Shown here piece by piece: positions 36,863-48,085 of a stretch of 64,000 nucleotides of DNA (its first letter is position 1; the number at the start of each line of letters is the position of its first letter). Source of the DNA: Tetmemena sp. SeJ-2015 (Eukaryota; Ciliophora; Spirotrichea; Sporadotrichida; Oxytrichidae). The notes beneath the pieces are model-generated. The model had not been told where the DNA came from. It did no database searches and was given only the letters and a program-made list of their open reading frames with translations. The position numbers and the translations under genes are program-made. The DNA lies in the NCBI GenBank assembly GCA_027382625.1, contig JAJKFJ010020838.1:47691-111690 (forward strand), written 5' to 3'.

Positions 36863-38606
36863 TCATTATTTCACTTATCCCTATCTCTTATCGAAAATAT
36901 TTAAAAACTCATTCCTTGTCAAAGGCTCATTTCTTATCACCTCGAAATTCTTCTTTAGGTTTTCCATGGACTTCATGCCAACCATGGTGCTTATCACGCA
37001 TCTTGGAGGGATCGAACGCATCAGCTGCAAGTGCTTGGCTACGTTATCTTTGATTTTAGAATCTGGAATTGCATTTAGCTTAACATCTGAAACTCTCCCT
37101 TCCAATATTGACTTGCTTATCATGACATTCATCTGCAGAATATTGCAAAGAGAAACCAAGATATATTATAATAAGAGTGATAGAGTAAAGATTTTCATTT
37201 GCTTCTGTTGAGAAGCTGATGTGGAATCGTCATACTCTTGCCAGGGGTCGGTAAAAGCTTCAGGCATCGCCACTCCCATAGGAACTTAGATGAACTTAAA
37301 ATGGTGACTGTCTTTTCCTCCTATCTGCTCAGCAATATTAAACCTGTGCGTTAATGGATTTATTTAATCAAAGAAAGCAATATCCACACATTTTTGAAGT
37401 GATAGGTAAATTTTGTCTTCTTCAGGCTTGGCCCTAAAGCAAAGCCAGGTTGCCATCCCGTAGAATTGAAGTTGTCCTTGCTGAATTTTCTGCTCGTAAA
37501 ACTCAAAAGCTTTCTATAGAGATTGTAAGAAATTTATAGCAATTTAAGGAAATACCTTAAGTCTCTCAAAGTACTCCTCTTAGCTTGGCAGAGCAGTTGC
37601 TTGTGACTCGTAGGAGTTGTGAATATACATCAAGTCAATCACATCCAACCCTAAGTTGGCTCTGCTTTGCTAAAACTGGTGTTCCAAGAAATTGGGATGC
37701 ATGCAGTGAATCCCATTGCACATCCTCCTTTAAGAGATTTATATTTTACAAATTAACTAATTATAACTTAAAAATTTGGCGGCATAAATTATTTTCTCTA
37801 TATAAAAAAACCTCTTAGATTTTATTTTAATAAAATCAATTTTTAAAGATTAACTTGTCATCTATTAAGTCTTGGATGAGATTGGCTGCAGGAATGCCGT
37901 TGTCCGAGTCATCTGGGATATAGCCGTTCTTAGTGCACACGAATAATTCATCTCTCTGTATCCATACTTGCGAGTCAGTGTCTTGATGGCTGCCCCAAAA
38001 GCCCTCTCAGACTTCATGCATCTGTAGTTTATAGCAGTGTCAAGCACATTAAAAAATAAAAGATTAATATTAACTCCTCCGGATTTGACTAATAACTTGG
38101 CAGCATTGTACAGATCAAAGTCAGTTTTATCATCGGGAGCTCCCAGATAAGAACCAAGCCCCACTGTCGAAAGTTCTAAAGGTATGCATGGGCTTTCGGA
38201 AATTCTTTAGAGGTACTATAATCAAATCAGTTATGATAGGTGAAATTTACTTACTCGCATTAGTCTTGTTAGCTCTCTCTTTGAACCTTTGAGTGCCCTC
38301 AACTGTGCACATTCCAGAAACTCTTTCTGAAGGCTTCAAGTCCAACTCTCCCTCCTTATCTCCCAAATATTTTTCATAGTCCTCGAACTTCTATGTAAAG
38401 TCTTCCAATTATAAAAATCTATATAAAATTAAATTGGCCTCTGTAGCGGTCGATTTAAAGTTCTTATTCAGCATCAATAAGCTTGGCTTTGTTTTCATTT
38501 TAGAACTTTTGCTTCCCCAAAAGAACCCATTCTTGTTGTGTTAAAGTAAGCAGCTTGATCTTTACTTCTTTGCAGTGTGGCTTATCAGTGAGCGAATTAC
38601 TTTCAT
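36863..38606 (-). CDS. aldo/keto reductase family protein
   Basis: Minus strand from an ATG at 38606 (MKVIRSLISHTAKKQRSSCL) to a TGA at 36863. After an N-terminal extension (EDYEKYLGDKEGELDLKPSE) and an intron of about 35 nt comes the AKR core. STVGLGSYLGAPDDKTDFDL matches the first strand, and LDTAINYRCMKSERAFGAAI holds the catalytic Asp and Tyr (DTAxNY) and the following helix. ELFVCTKNGYIPDD is interrupted here by a one-base shift near 37950. The C-terminal part is AKHLQLMRSIPPRCVISTMV followed by GMKSMENLKKNFEVI, the cofactor-binding IxGxxxxxNLxxN region. AKRs reduce carbonyls with NADPH. AT-rich breaks near 37740-37860 and 37140-37210 are introns or IESs. It converges on the eEF1A methyltransferase gene with only 42 bp between stops. 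Confidence 0.8.
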
Positions 38607-38693
38607 TTCAGAGTTAATTAATTAATTTTACACCGTTCATAAACCTAAAATGCTTTAGAAACACTAATTTGAGTAAAATGCTTTTAAATCAAA

Positions 38694-40017
38694 TCAATAG
38701 TAAGCTCGTTGGCCTTGATAGTAGTTATCCGAGAGTTTTGGTGACATCTTTTGCATCCCACTTCCTATAGAAGGTGTCTTATTAGAACTAAGCACCTCGC
38801 CGTAGTTTGATTCTCTCTCGTTGATAGTGTCCTCGAACTTAGGCTTCTCAATATATGATATAATAGTAGCAGAGTACTTGTTGTTTAGCCAAGACTCTGG
38901 CAGCAGCTCATTCAAACTCATTCCTTGCATGACCCCTCCATGCTACCTTCCTCCATAGTCTCCCTCCATGCTCATCCTATTAGGATTATCTTAATATCCT
39001 TTATTGCCCATCATCATCAGCCTTCCACTGTTGGCGAGTAAGTTTCCTTAGCTTTGACTCGCTCCCAAAAGCTGTGTCTGCCATATACCGTCCTTAAGTA
39101 CTTCATTCTGCTTTCTTCCAAACTTTAGCGTTTGATTATCCATGAAATACTTCTGCTATTGGATGTCCTTTTACTGCTGAATCATGTACTAATCGTAGTT
39201 TTTAAACTTGGGTACACTCAGTTTGTTGCTGCCCATGGCGAAGTTTGGTTTAACATTGAGGGTTGTCACGTCATACACTATGTCCTGCATCCTACGCACT
39301 TCCTTCTCCCTCTCCTCCACTTTCACTTCAAATTATCATAAGCGAAGTCGATTAAGGAAATTTGGATTCAAGTTCTTATACCTTTGACCTGAGGTCGTTA
39401 TTCTTTTGCTTGAGATCATAGTTTTAGACTTGCAGGTCTCTCATGGCTACAGTCCTCTGGTAGAGTTTCTTCCTCATTATGTAGATCTATACATCCATTT
39501 TGAGTTTCTGTTCGACCACTCTTACTAAGTTGTAGTCAATTTCTATTTTGACCCTCTGCTCCAATTCTTGCTCCTGCTCTTTCTGCTGGTGCAAGTACTA
39601 ACTGTAGTCTTCGTACATTATACTTAGGTCTTCTTGAATTAAATACTAATGAATCTGAGTTAGCTTGTACTCCCTTTCAAGATGTTAATTCCTTATTTCA
39701 TCATTGTGAGCTGCGATGTTCTTCTCCAAAAGCCTCAACCGTCCAAGGATTAGTGACAAAAGCTTTATGGTTTCAGTGTCAGGTTTTAGAGGAATATCTT
39801 CAGGAGTGGGAGGCCTTTGCACAATAACTGGCTCTACAACGACGACTCGCTGTACTTTCTCAGGCTCATTTTATTAAACTGGCTCTGGATTTGCAGGGAC
39901 ATTTTATTGTTATGGATTTGGAACATTAGAATTTTACTCTTTAGAGTTATCAGGTTGTGTAGTTACTACTCCTTGTGGAGCAGCAGTCTGTTTTTATTGG
40001 TCCTTGTTTTCTTCCAT
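38694..40017 (-). CDS. coiled-coil protein
   Basis: ATG at 40017 (MEENKDQ) to TGA at 38694. The first 60 residues are Pro/Gln/Asn-rich (APQGVVTTQPDNS, VVVVEPVIVQRPPTPEDIP). From about 39780 a long coiled coil follows: LLSLILGRLRLLEKNIAAHN, QYLHQQKEQEQELEQRVKIE, VQIYIMRKKLYQRTVAMRDL and QVQNYDLKQKNNDLRSK. The C-terminus (MQGMSLNELLPESWLNNKYS, FEDTINERESNYGEVLSSN) is polar. I do not recognise the family; cytoskeletal or ciliary structural roles are common for such proteins but are not shown by the sequence. An AT-rich break near 39330-39380 is probably an intron. Confidence 0.65.
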
Positions 40018-40250
40018 TATTTTAGTTACTCAATTTTAAGCACTTATGTTTTCTTATAAGAATGCATACACAAATTATAAAAATTAATTTGCGGCTTAAT
40101 TTTAACTTAGTATCGCTAAAGACATTTTTAATACGAAATTTTATATAGAAAGCATCAGTAAGTTATATTTTAAATATAATTTGTTTAAAGAATTTCATAC
40201 CCACTCTCTGCTTTTGAATTTTTTCTTTCTAAGTAATTAATTTATGAATA

Positions 40251-41831
40251 ATGGAAAATAATCAAAACAGGCAGACAAATAATCCAATGAGCATCCCTCC
40301 AATGACCCATCCAACTCTTGAAGAAGGAATTGACCCCCATCAAATATCTCTGAGTAGACAATAGGAAATGAAGAGGCAACACGATTCTCAAGCTGAGTTC
40401 CATAACCTACTTAACTACCACATGGGTAACACTTATTTCAATTATTAATACCTACTTCTGGAAGTTAAACAAATTCTTAATCTTATTTTAGAGAAACTGC
40501 AGAGGAAAAAGGCCACTATAGGTTCCATATCTCACTGCTTGCTCTCGTAATATTCTCAATTTATATCATCTATTAGGCTAGTAACAGCTCCCCTTTTAAC
40601 AATCAGCACTTCACTCCAACTCTCCAACGCTAATAACGCCAAATTCATCACTCAATTCCAGCTAGAAAAAGGAAAAGAAGTCTGCTGGCTAAAAGTTGAA
40701 GGAGAGAACCACCTCTGTTGTTTCCAGTTCAGGAGAAAACTAGTCAGCAAAGGGCATGAGTTTTAGATTTTCATAACTCAACTTCTTTTCGAGAAACAAG
40801 GCCAACGTAGTCAAACTTAACTCTTAGTTAGGTAGGTAAGACTAATTTTCATCTACAAACTATTCAATGAGAAGAAAAAGTAAATCAATTTTTATAGCTT
40901 TGACGCTTCCCTATGAGCAGCCAGTGTACAGATCTTACTTCGAGGCCTATTTGGGATTATACAAGCAGGGACTGAGAGGGATGTACAAGGGTAATGGAAT
41001 TAGGTGCACTCACATCTTCCTGTTTCACTACATCAACACTAACATGACAATCTTCTCTGAGTCTAATTTCTCCTAATAAGTCAAGCAGCTGAAGTAAATT
41101 CCCATGGCTTAGGAGCTACTTTTGAGTTGCATGGTTGATATGATTTTGCATCCATTGCACTTGGCTGAAGCCAGATTCATTATGCAAAACAGAAACCCTA
41201 ATTTTAGGGTTTACTCAAATTTGCGAGACTTCTTCAGAAAGAGTTATTCTGAGATGTTCAGAGGAATCCTAGTCCACATCCCTAGAAACTTTTGCATCGC
41301 CTTGAGTAAGTTTATTGTATGTTGATTATCTTCATTTTATAGCTGGGTTAAAGATCACAGATTAAATGGACATCAAAATGTTCTACGCTTAGAATATTCT
41401 CTTCTAGACTCTGGCTTATCCTTTCTTAACAGTACAAAGGAGACTTGAATCATAGTTTTGTTTAAATTATTAAAATGGTATTGAATGTCGGAGCAAGATA
41501 GGAATGACGTTCATTCCTGAGAGTGAATATAAAGGTTTCTTCGACGCTTTGAAAAAGATAAAAGCCCAAGAAGGAGTAGCTGCCCTTTATAAAGGTTACT
41601 TCGCCTACATGTTGGCTGTAAAAACATTACAGAGGTTTAGTTATTGCTTTATAGATTATGTTTTGGATGAGTGTGCTGCCCCAGACTACTGAATTGATGA
41701 TGAACAGCTTGCCAATCTTGAGCGATGTGATGCAGGGCGGGAAGGGCCAAAGAGATGTAAATGTAAACAGGAAGGGAGCTAACAGTGCCTACGCAGATAT
41801 AGACGACGATGAGGATGAAGACGATGAGTGA
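40251..41831 (+). CDS. atypical mitochondrial carrier (SLC25 family)
   Basis: ATG at 40251 (MENNQNRQTNNPMSIPPMTH). Blocks in order: ISSIRLVTAPLLTISTSLQL, then AYLGLYKQGLRGMYKGNGIR with the G-x-x-x-x-YKGN motif, then DMILHPLHLAEARFIMQNRN followed by FFRKSYSEMFRGILVHIPRN. The last repeat is LAYPFLTVQRRLESQ followed by KIKAQEGVAALYKGYFAYML. The spacing and the Y/F-R/K-G-x-x-x-x-x-P/L motifs are those of three SLC25 repeats. The usual PxDxxK/R signature is degenerate (PLHLAEAR, PFLTVQRR), as in SLC25A46/Ugo1-like members. The tail is acidic (ADIDDDEDEDDE) and ends with TGA at 41831. Probably an inner or outer mitochondrial membrane protein; the substrate cannot be inferred. At least three short introns are present. 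Confidence 0.75.
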
Positions 41832-41907
41832 TCATAGCTATGATAATATCACTGTGAATAATTAAACTATTTAAAGTGCTTGAAATAATTTAATTTAATT
41901 AAGAAAA

Positions 41908-43356
41908 ATGTCTACAGCGTCAGTTCATCCATTATTAAATCAATAGTAATTGCTTACATATCAGTTGCAAGAGTGATATCTGAAGGGTCTTAGATTGTGG
42001 ACTACTTCGAGGAGGAGAAGGAGAAGATAGAGAGGAAGAAGCTCAAACAGCTCAGCAAGGAGCCAGTCGACAACCAGATCTTCAGTGCTGGTCTCTCCTG
42101 CCTGGGCAAGACCTATAACAACGCCAGGCACGCCTACCTCAATCTCAACATCCAGAACAACAACCTAGTCTCCATCGTGGGCATCGAGAAGTTCAAGTAT
42201 CTCCAGCACGTAGATGTCTCCAACAACAAACTCATCCACCTCAAGGAACTCACCCACCTCAAGCACATGATCAAGCTAAACGCTTCTTGGAACCAGTTGA
42301 GGCGTATGTTCGACTTCGACCCTCCCGCCAACCTGACTGAGGTGGACTACTCAGGTAATGCGATCAACAAGATCGAAAACTGCCACCTCAACATCTACCT
42401 CAAGCACCTCAACCTCGACAGCAACAACATCCAGACCATCGAAGGACTCTCTTAGAATAAGTGCTTACGAGTAAGCTATTCCTGCTATGTATATTAACTC
42501 ATTTGTAGACTCTCTCTTTGAACGGAAACTCTATCGACACCATCGAGAATCTGGAGGGACTCTACTTGGAGGAGTTGCACCTTCAGTCAAACAGAATAAG
42601 GAAAATAACTGGCTTAGAGTAACTGACTGTGCTCAAGCATCTAGACCTCTCCAAGAACTTAATCACAAAGCTGAGAGGACTCTAGAACACTGAGTCTCTA
42701 AGATTCCTGTTCCTCTCCTCCAATTAAATAAGCAAAGTGGGCCAGCTAGTGTTCATTGAGAATCTGCCTCTCTTAACTGAGCTTGATCTCTGCTTTAACC
42801 CTATTCAAAACCGCAAGTACTACAGACTCCAAGTTTAAAAATGCTTATATCATATTCTATAATTATCGTAAAGTGTTGTTCCACATTCCTCAACTGAGGC
42901 AGTTGGATGGAGTAGAGGCACTTAGTGAAGAGAAGATAAAGGCTGAGAACTTGCACGGCCTTGATTTGAATGACAGAGAGGTGATCTTCCAGAGTCTGCT
43001 GCCTGAAGAGAAATTCGTAGACAGAAGGATCCACGTGCTTAACGACATCCCACTTGAGAGTGAAAGTGAGCCAGAGAACATCGACTTCATCGAACAGAGG
43101 ATAGATCCTAAGATTGGCAGTAAGCGAATAAGGGTTTTACAGTTTTATAGTGATTGGAGGGTCGAGGGAGTTCAGCACTATGAATTCACAGAGGATGAAG
43201 AACGGCTAAAAGGGAACTAACAGTGCCATGAGTGTCGGCTCTAGAGTTTCATCAACCAGGAATAAGAATCAAACTCCCAGGAGTTCAGTGGGTCAGGCAG
43301 ATAAGTATGTGGGAGAAATACTCCAAAGAACTAACTTCGACTCCTCTAACTATTGA
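41908..43356 (+). CDS. leucine-rich repeat protein (SDS22/LRRIQ type)
   Basis: Likely ATG at 41908, with one unresolved frame change before DYFEEEKEKIERKKLKQLSK (about 42000). SDS22-like repeats follow: LNLNIQNNNLVSIVGIEKF, LQHVDVSNNKLIHLKEL, MIKLNASWNQLRRM, HLNLDSNNIQTIEGL, then after a short intron near 42473-42515 LSLNGNSIDTIENLEGLYLE, LHLQSNRIRKITGLEQL, HLDLSKNLITKLRG and LFLSSNQISKVGQLVFIENL. The cap region LTELDLCFNPIQNRKYYR-LQVLFHIPQLRQLDGVEAL matches the LRR cap of axonemal/centrosomal LRR proteins (a short intron sits inside it). The C-terminus, SRVSSTRNKNQTPRSSVGQA, ends with TGA at 43356. A ciliary or scaffold role is plausible by family. GC content is higher here than in the neighbours. 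Confidence 0.75.
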
Positions 43357-43436
43357 TTTTGCATATAATAACTCATTTTATTCAACTTATGAGTCGATTA
43401 TACTTAGATTGTAATAGAAATTAATACTCTTGATCA

Positions 43437-44294
43437 TCATTCCTCTTTAAGAATTGCCTTAAACTGATAAAGTTCTTTTTCACAGGTTTCTACCAGAAAC
43501 TGCTCTAGTAAACTTACTTTAGCATAAATACTATTATAAAAATGAAATTAATGGTTTATGTGCTTCTCTTTTATAATCTGATTTTTCTTGTTGAGTTCAA
43601 GCAAGTTGTCTTTGATGTGAAGGGCTTCTTGCGGCCTTTCAAACTAGTACTTTCTCTCTGAATAGCCTTCTCCAGAGGACTCACTACCGCTCTTGTCAAC
43701 TAAGTAAATGAAAAGATTTCTGCCATCTTGAGGATCGATGGCCATCTCTATTATCTCTTTTAGCTTCCTCTTTAGGGCTACCTTGTACTTGGGAGTTTGC
43801 TCAAGATCATCGATACCATAAATGGGAAGGGAGTAGGTAGGCATGGCTCCTCCTGATGCAGTAACTAAACTGTTAGTTGAGTAGAATGTGATGGAGGACT
43901 TTCCCCCATGGACTTGAGCAGACTTGTTTTCCTCCTTTGAGCCGTAAGGATTAGTGCCTGCAATTTCAGAATTGGAAATTTGATGTTTATCATTTTCAGT
44001 TAGCTTGTTGTTTCTGTTGAACTGAGCAGGTAGTTTGCTCATGAGTGACTAGTATGGCTTGTAAAATTTAGAGGGCTGAGCTGTGGGTCTCACCAGCACC
44101 AAGTAGTTCTCATCCTCTAAGAGGAATAGTTGCTCTGAGGTGAATTTGGAATGTTTGAAGTAGCAGATGTAGTACTTTGTGTCAGGGAGGATGTCTACTT
44201 CCTGATCCTCCTGCCAAGATGACACCAAGCTCAATTTAAAATAGAACCTAAAGCTTTGCTGGTAGTTTAGGATGTCATCATAGTTTATCTCCAT
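43437..44294 (-). CDS. hypothetical protein
   Basis: One continuous frame under the UAR = Gln code, from ATG 44294 (MEINYDDILNYQQSFRFYFK) to TGA 43437 (FKAILKEE), about 285 residues. The first 85 residues look globular (SSWQEDQEVDILPDTKYYIC, LLEDENYLVLVRPTAQPSKF). The middle is polar, with SSITFYSTNSLVTASGGAMP. The later part has charged helices (YKVALKRKLKEIIEMAIDPQ) and the end is a helix (LLEQFLVETCEKELYQFKAI). No family recognised. It converges with the LRR gene (80 bp between stops). Confidence 0.7.
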
Positions 44295-44322
44295 ATCGAT
44301 ATTTATAAATTCTAATTCAAAT

Positions 44323-47300
44323 CATAGTATAAGCACAAATTTATTAAACATAGAGAAATTTATATTCTCTGAGATATTTATAAGAAAGTGATATCTTTAT
44401 AAGTAATCCCAGTTTTTATAGAAAATAAGCTTCTAATAATAATAATAAAGCATATTTTATTCTTCTACATTTTGATTGTAGATATATTTGCGAAGCCTCT
44501 TTAGATGCCTAGTATTTGGCCATAGCTGTAAATAATCCATCTCTTTAGCAGTAGATCTCGGACATAGAATGCTTAGTTGCTTGGCTCCTCCTCTCTATTT
44601 GAAGGTATCTAAAGCGAAATAGGCAATTTGGATTGCACGTCCTCGCTCAGAAACTGTATCATAAGCATGGGGTGTGCAAGAGACTTCCCAAACTCATTAA
44701 TTAATAAATCCATCATAGAAAATTAATCATAACTGGTGGTTATAGGCTTGAAGCTTTTAATGCCAGCTTAGAAAACATCTAGAAAGTAGTAGAAAGGGTC
44801 TAGGAAGTTTTCAGTGTTGAATTTGTACACCATCCGTTTCAGGTGAGAAATTGAGTGCCTGTACCCCTCAAGCAGTCGAGAGATGAATCTTGGCTCCAGT
44901 TGTGCATCTAAGCTTTCCTTTTAGAAAGCAGGTGGGCAGATATCCATCAAAAGCTTGCAATACACTCTCTAAGTAATGTTTCTATAGGGAGGATCCATCT
45001 CTAGCACCTCAATTATGCGACTTATCATTTGATTCTGTTTAGGGATTGAATGCTCATTCTAACTTTGACCTGAAGAGCCCTCTACACTCTACTTTCTGAG
45101 CCTTCTTGGGCATATTTCAGAAACTCTTCTAAGGAATTTATTGTTTACAAACTAGCAACTCTCGACTGACATTAAAAGTCCTCCAACCAAAAGCAGTAAG
45201 TTGTCGTCTTTACTCTAAAACAATAAAAAATGAAATTCAATTCTTACTCTTAAGAAAGAGAAAATTATGTCTTTGTTGGGATTAGACACAAACAGTCTCA
45301 TTTTTTCTTCATCACTCTAAACATAGGAAATAAAATAAGAAGAGTTAAAGCTTACAAAAGACTCCTCTATGACTTTATAAAAGGAGGTAATACTTTCTTG
45401 CTGAAGCATTTTCAAAAGGAGATCTCTTTTCTCTTGCTTTTCCTCAGAACCCATTTCAATGGCCTCTCTTTCGCAATCTAAGTCCTCAACTAGAATGCTT
45501 TAGTGATAGATGCCCACATTCAAGCCAAGTGCCTCCGAAAGAGTCTTATGATGATTAAGTATGTATTCTTTATCAGTCCCTGAGAGCATCTCCATTATCT
45601 TTTGATGAAGTAGTTTGCTTGCGTTTTAAATAGCTACCTGTATTGATAGGGTGTCTCTATTATCATTTTAAAGAATGACCTTCTTGTTTATGTTTAACAA
45701 AAATGACATGGATGTTTTCAATCTCATAAGATTTTAACTCCTCCACGTCGTCGTTGCAATCGTAGAATTCATCTTCTTCGTTTAGTAACTTGTCAATAAG
45801 AATTAATAGAGTTTGAAACCTATATAATTATTTGTCATCCTATCCTTCCAGTCCTAATGAAATGTCCTCCATATCGACGTCTGCATTCTTAATTTAAGTT
45901 TCCTCTTCAAAAGGAGTCTATGCAAACTACTCATCTAGCAGTTTTAAAAATAGAAGCAAATATTTTTCATAAAGGGTGCGTAAATCTCTAATAACTTAGA
46001 GTTTTCTGTCCTCTGGTTCTAAATCATTATGAGATAGGAACAAGTCCATGCTTTCAAAGTTATAGTACTAAGCTATATAATCCCTTAGCCAAGGGTCTGA
46101 TGAATTAACTTAGTTATAGTCGTTCTAGGATATTTGCTCTGAGAAAGAGGGCCAGTAGAATAAAGGTGGTATGGGTTTCTAGTTTATCTTGGTCTGGATA
46201 CTCTCTGGGATTCTTGGAATGAATAGAGCACTGAAAAGGATGTTTATGAAGTTAATAATCACTTATACATTTTAAAGTTCTTGTCCTTGATAATTCTGAA
46301 GGTCTGAATAAGGACATAGAGAGAAGTGTTGAGAGTGAGTTATGGGCTGCTCCTTAAATCACAGAGAGACTTGACAGCGCAAGGGAGGTAGGCGTAATGC
46401 ATAAGTGAGTTTATAATGAACCTGTTGATGAGAGGATCTTGCAAGTTTAAGATGTCCTGTATGTAGTAGAGAATCTCATTTTAATCCTCTGCATCACTCA
46501 GCATCAAGTCTAACTGCTTTGGACTAGAATAAATTAAAATTATCAAATTGCTGCTTACTCTTGAGTGAGAGATGCTACTCTATGGTCAATCTTGATCCAG
46601 AAATCTTTGAGATAGCAGGCAAGGTTTGCAAAATACTGGCAGTAAGGGAGTCCTATCAAAAGCTCTTTCACCTTCGGCAATTTCACTAAAGCAACAGTAA
46701 GTATGAGAAAATCACTGATTACGACTATAAATTGTGAGTGTGATGCTTCTGACACTAGTCCTAACAAGTGGTTCCTTATGATTGTAAAATCTGAGCGCCT
46801 GAGAGTAAAGTGGGAATGTTTTAAACTTATCATTATAGAAGAAGACTAGTGTGTCTTTGCTGAGTTTGAGAGCTAATGATTTAAGAAAGGAAATGAAGAA
46901 GTCTACTAGCTCATCGTCCTTGCTCAAGTCTTCATTTGAGAGATGCTGGATCAGAATTAATTGGTTCAGAAACGAATGGCCAAATATGTAATCTAAACTC
47001 TGATTCTTCACACTAATCAAATCTCTTACAGAGCTTCACTTTGTCTTGCAGATTTTGAACCAGTATGCTCATAGTTTGAATTAGCTGAATAGTCAAGAAA
47101 CGATTATTGTAGGCCAAGAAATCTGAAAAGTACTCCAAGATATTTCCTTCAATGAATTAGCTACAAATATTTATTAGCACCAGTTTTGTAGAATGATAGT
47201 CTAAGAAATGAAAACTTACTCAAAGAAACCTTTATCGTATTTCTCTGAGAATATCAGGAATTCTGCTAGCTCTCTCAGACTCTCTATAATCTCTTCTAGC

Positions 47301-47437
47301 ACTTCTTGATCTCCCAAAGCATCCGCTTTCTGAATCACACTCAAAATTGAACTAAATAGTTATTCATAACAATGGATGATATATAATTACTTGAACTTGA
47401 TCTGAGAATATTTATAAGTCATATCGCTGCTCTCCAT
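44323..47437 (-). CDS. CLEC16A: CLEC16A/Ema homologue (FPL domain)
   Basis: Starts MESSDMTYKYSQIKFK at 47437. The FPL domain is clear: VLEEIIESLRELAEFLIFSE, FFEYFLEGNILEYFSDFLAY, RFLTIQLIQTMSILVQNL, FISFLKSLALKLSKDTLVFF and LYSQALRFYNHKEPLVRTSV-RSITLTIY (46750-47000) closely follow metazoan CLEC16A. The family acts on endosomes/lysosomes in trafficking and mitophagy. Downstream coding continues on the minus strand to about 44460 with helices resembling the rest of the family, but more diverged, and with short introns near 46550, 45650, 45340 and 45230. The end is uncertain: the frame after LRKYIYNQNVEE stays open through AT-rich DNA to a TGA at about 44323. Confidence 0.85.
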
Positions 47438-48085
47438 TTTAGATTTAAGATTTTAAAATGATTTAAATGGAATTTTAATATCTATGCAAAATGATTTGTA
47501 ATGCTTTTCATATTGATTCATAACATTAATATTTGAGAAGTGAAATGAAGATTTGTTGAGTTAGAGAGTGTTTATAGCCTTATTAAATAAGGATATGATT
47601 AGCTTTAAGGGTAAATAAGTTTATAATATAGAGAACAAATTAATTAAAAAAGATATTTAAATTAGAAATTAAATTAAAATGGAAGAATTTATTTAAAGTT
47701 AGAAGTGAAAAATTTAAATAATTATTAGACCATTATATTCAGCATAAAATTTAAGACTTTATATTCTTGAGATTTTTGCATGGGATCGCTCAGTTAAGGG
47801 TTTAAGGGACAGAAGTTTTTATGAAGTTGATATTATGTCACTTGGAGTTTTGTGGGTATCATATTTAATTGGATAGAGGTGCTGCAAAAATGATAAAAGA
47901 AGAAACTCATATTAATTTTTCATTTACTATCGAAAGCAGCAGATCAGGGGTAAATATGTTATTTTATTTGCCAAAATTTGCAATTCCTCACTTATTATTT
48001 TAACCAATCACGATATTAATTTTAACTATATTATTTTTGTTTATCACCTTTTTATAAATGAGATCCTCCTTCACACAATCTAGTA
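47438..48085 (+). other. intergenic region between divergent genes
   Basis: About 650 bp of AT-rich DNA between the starts of the CLEC16A homologue (minus) and the jacalin-domain gene (plus). No coding frame, RNA gene or repeat recognised. Confidence 0.45.
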
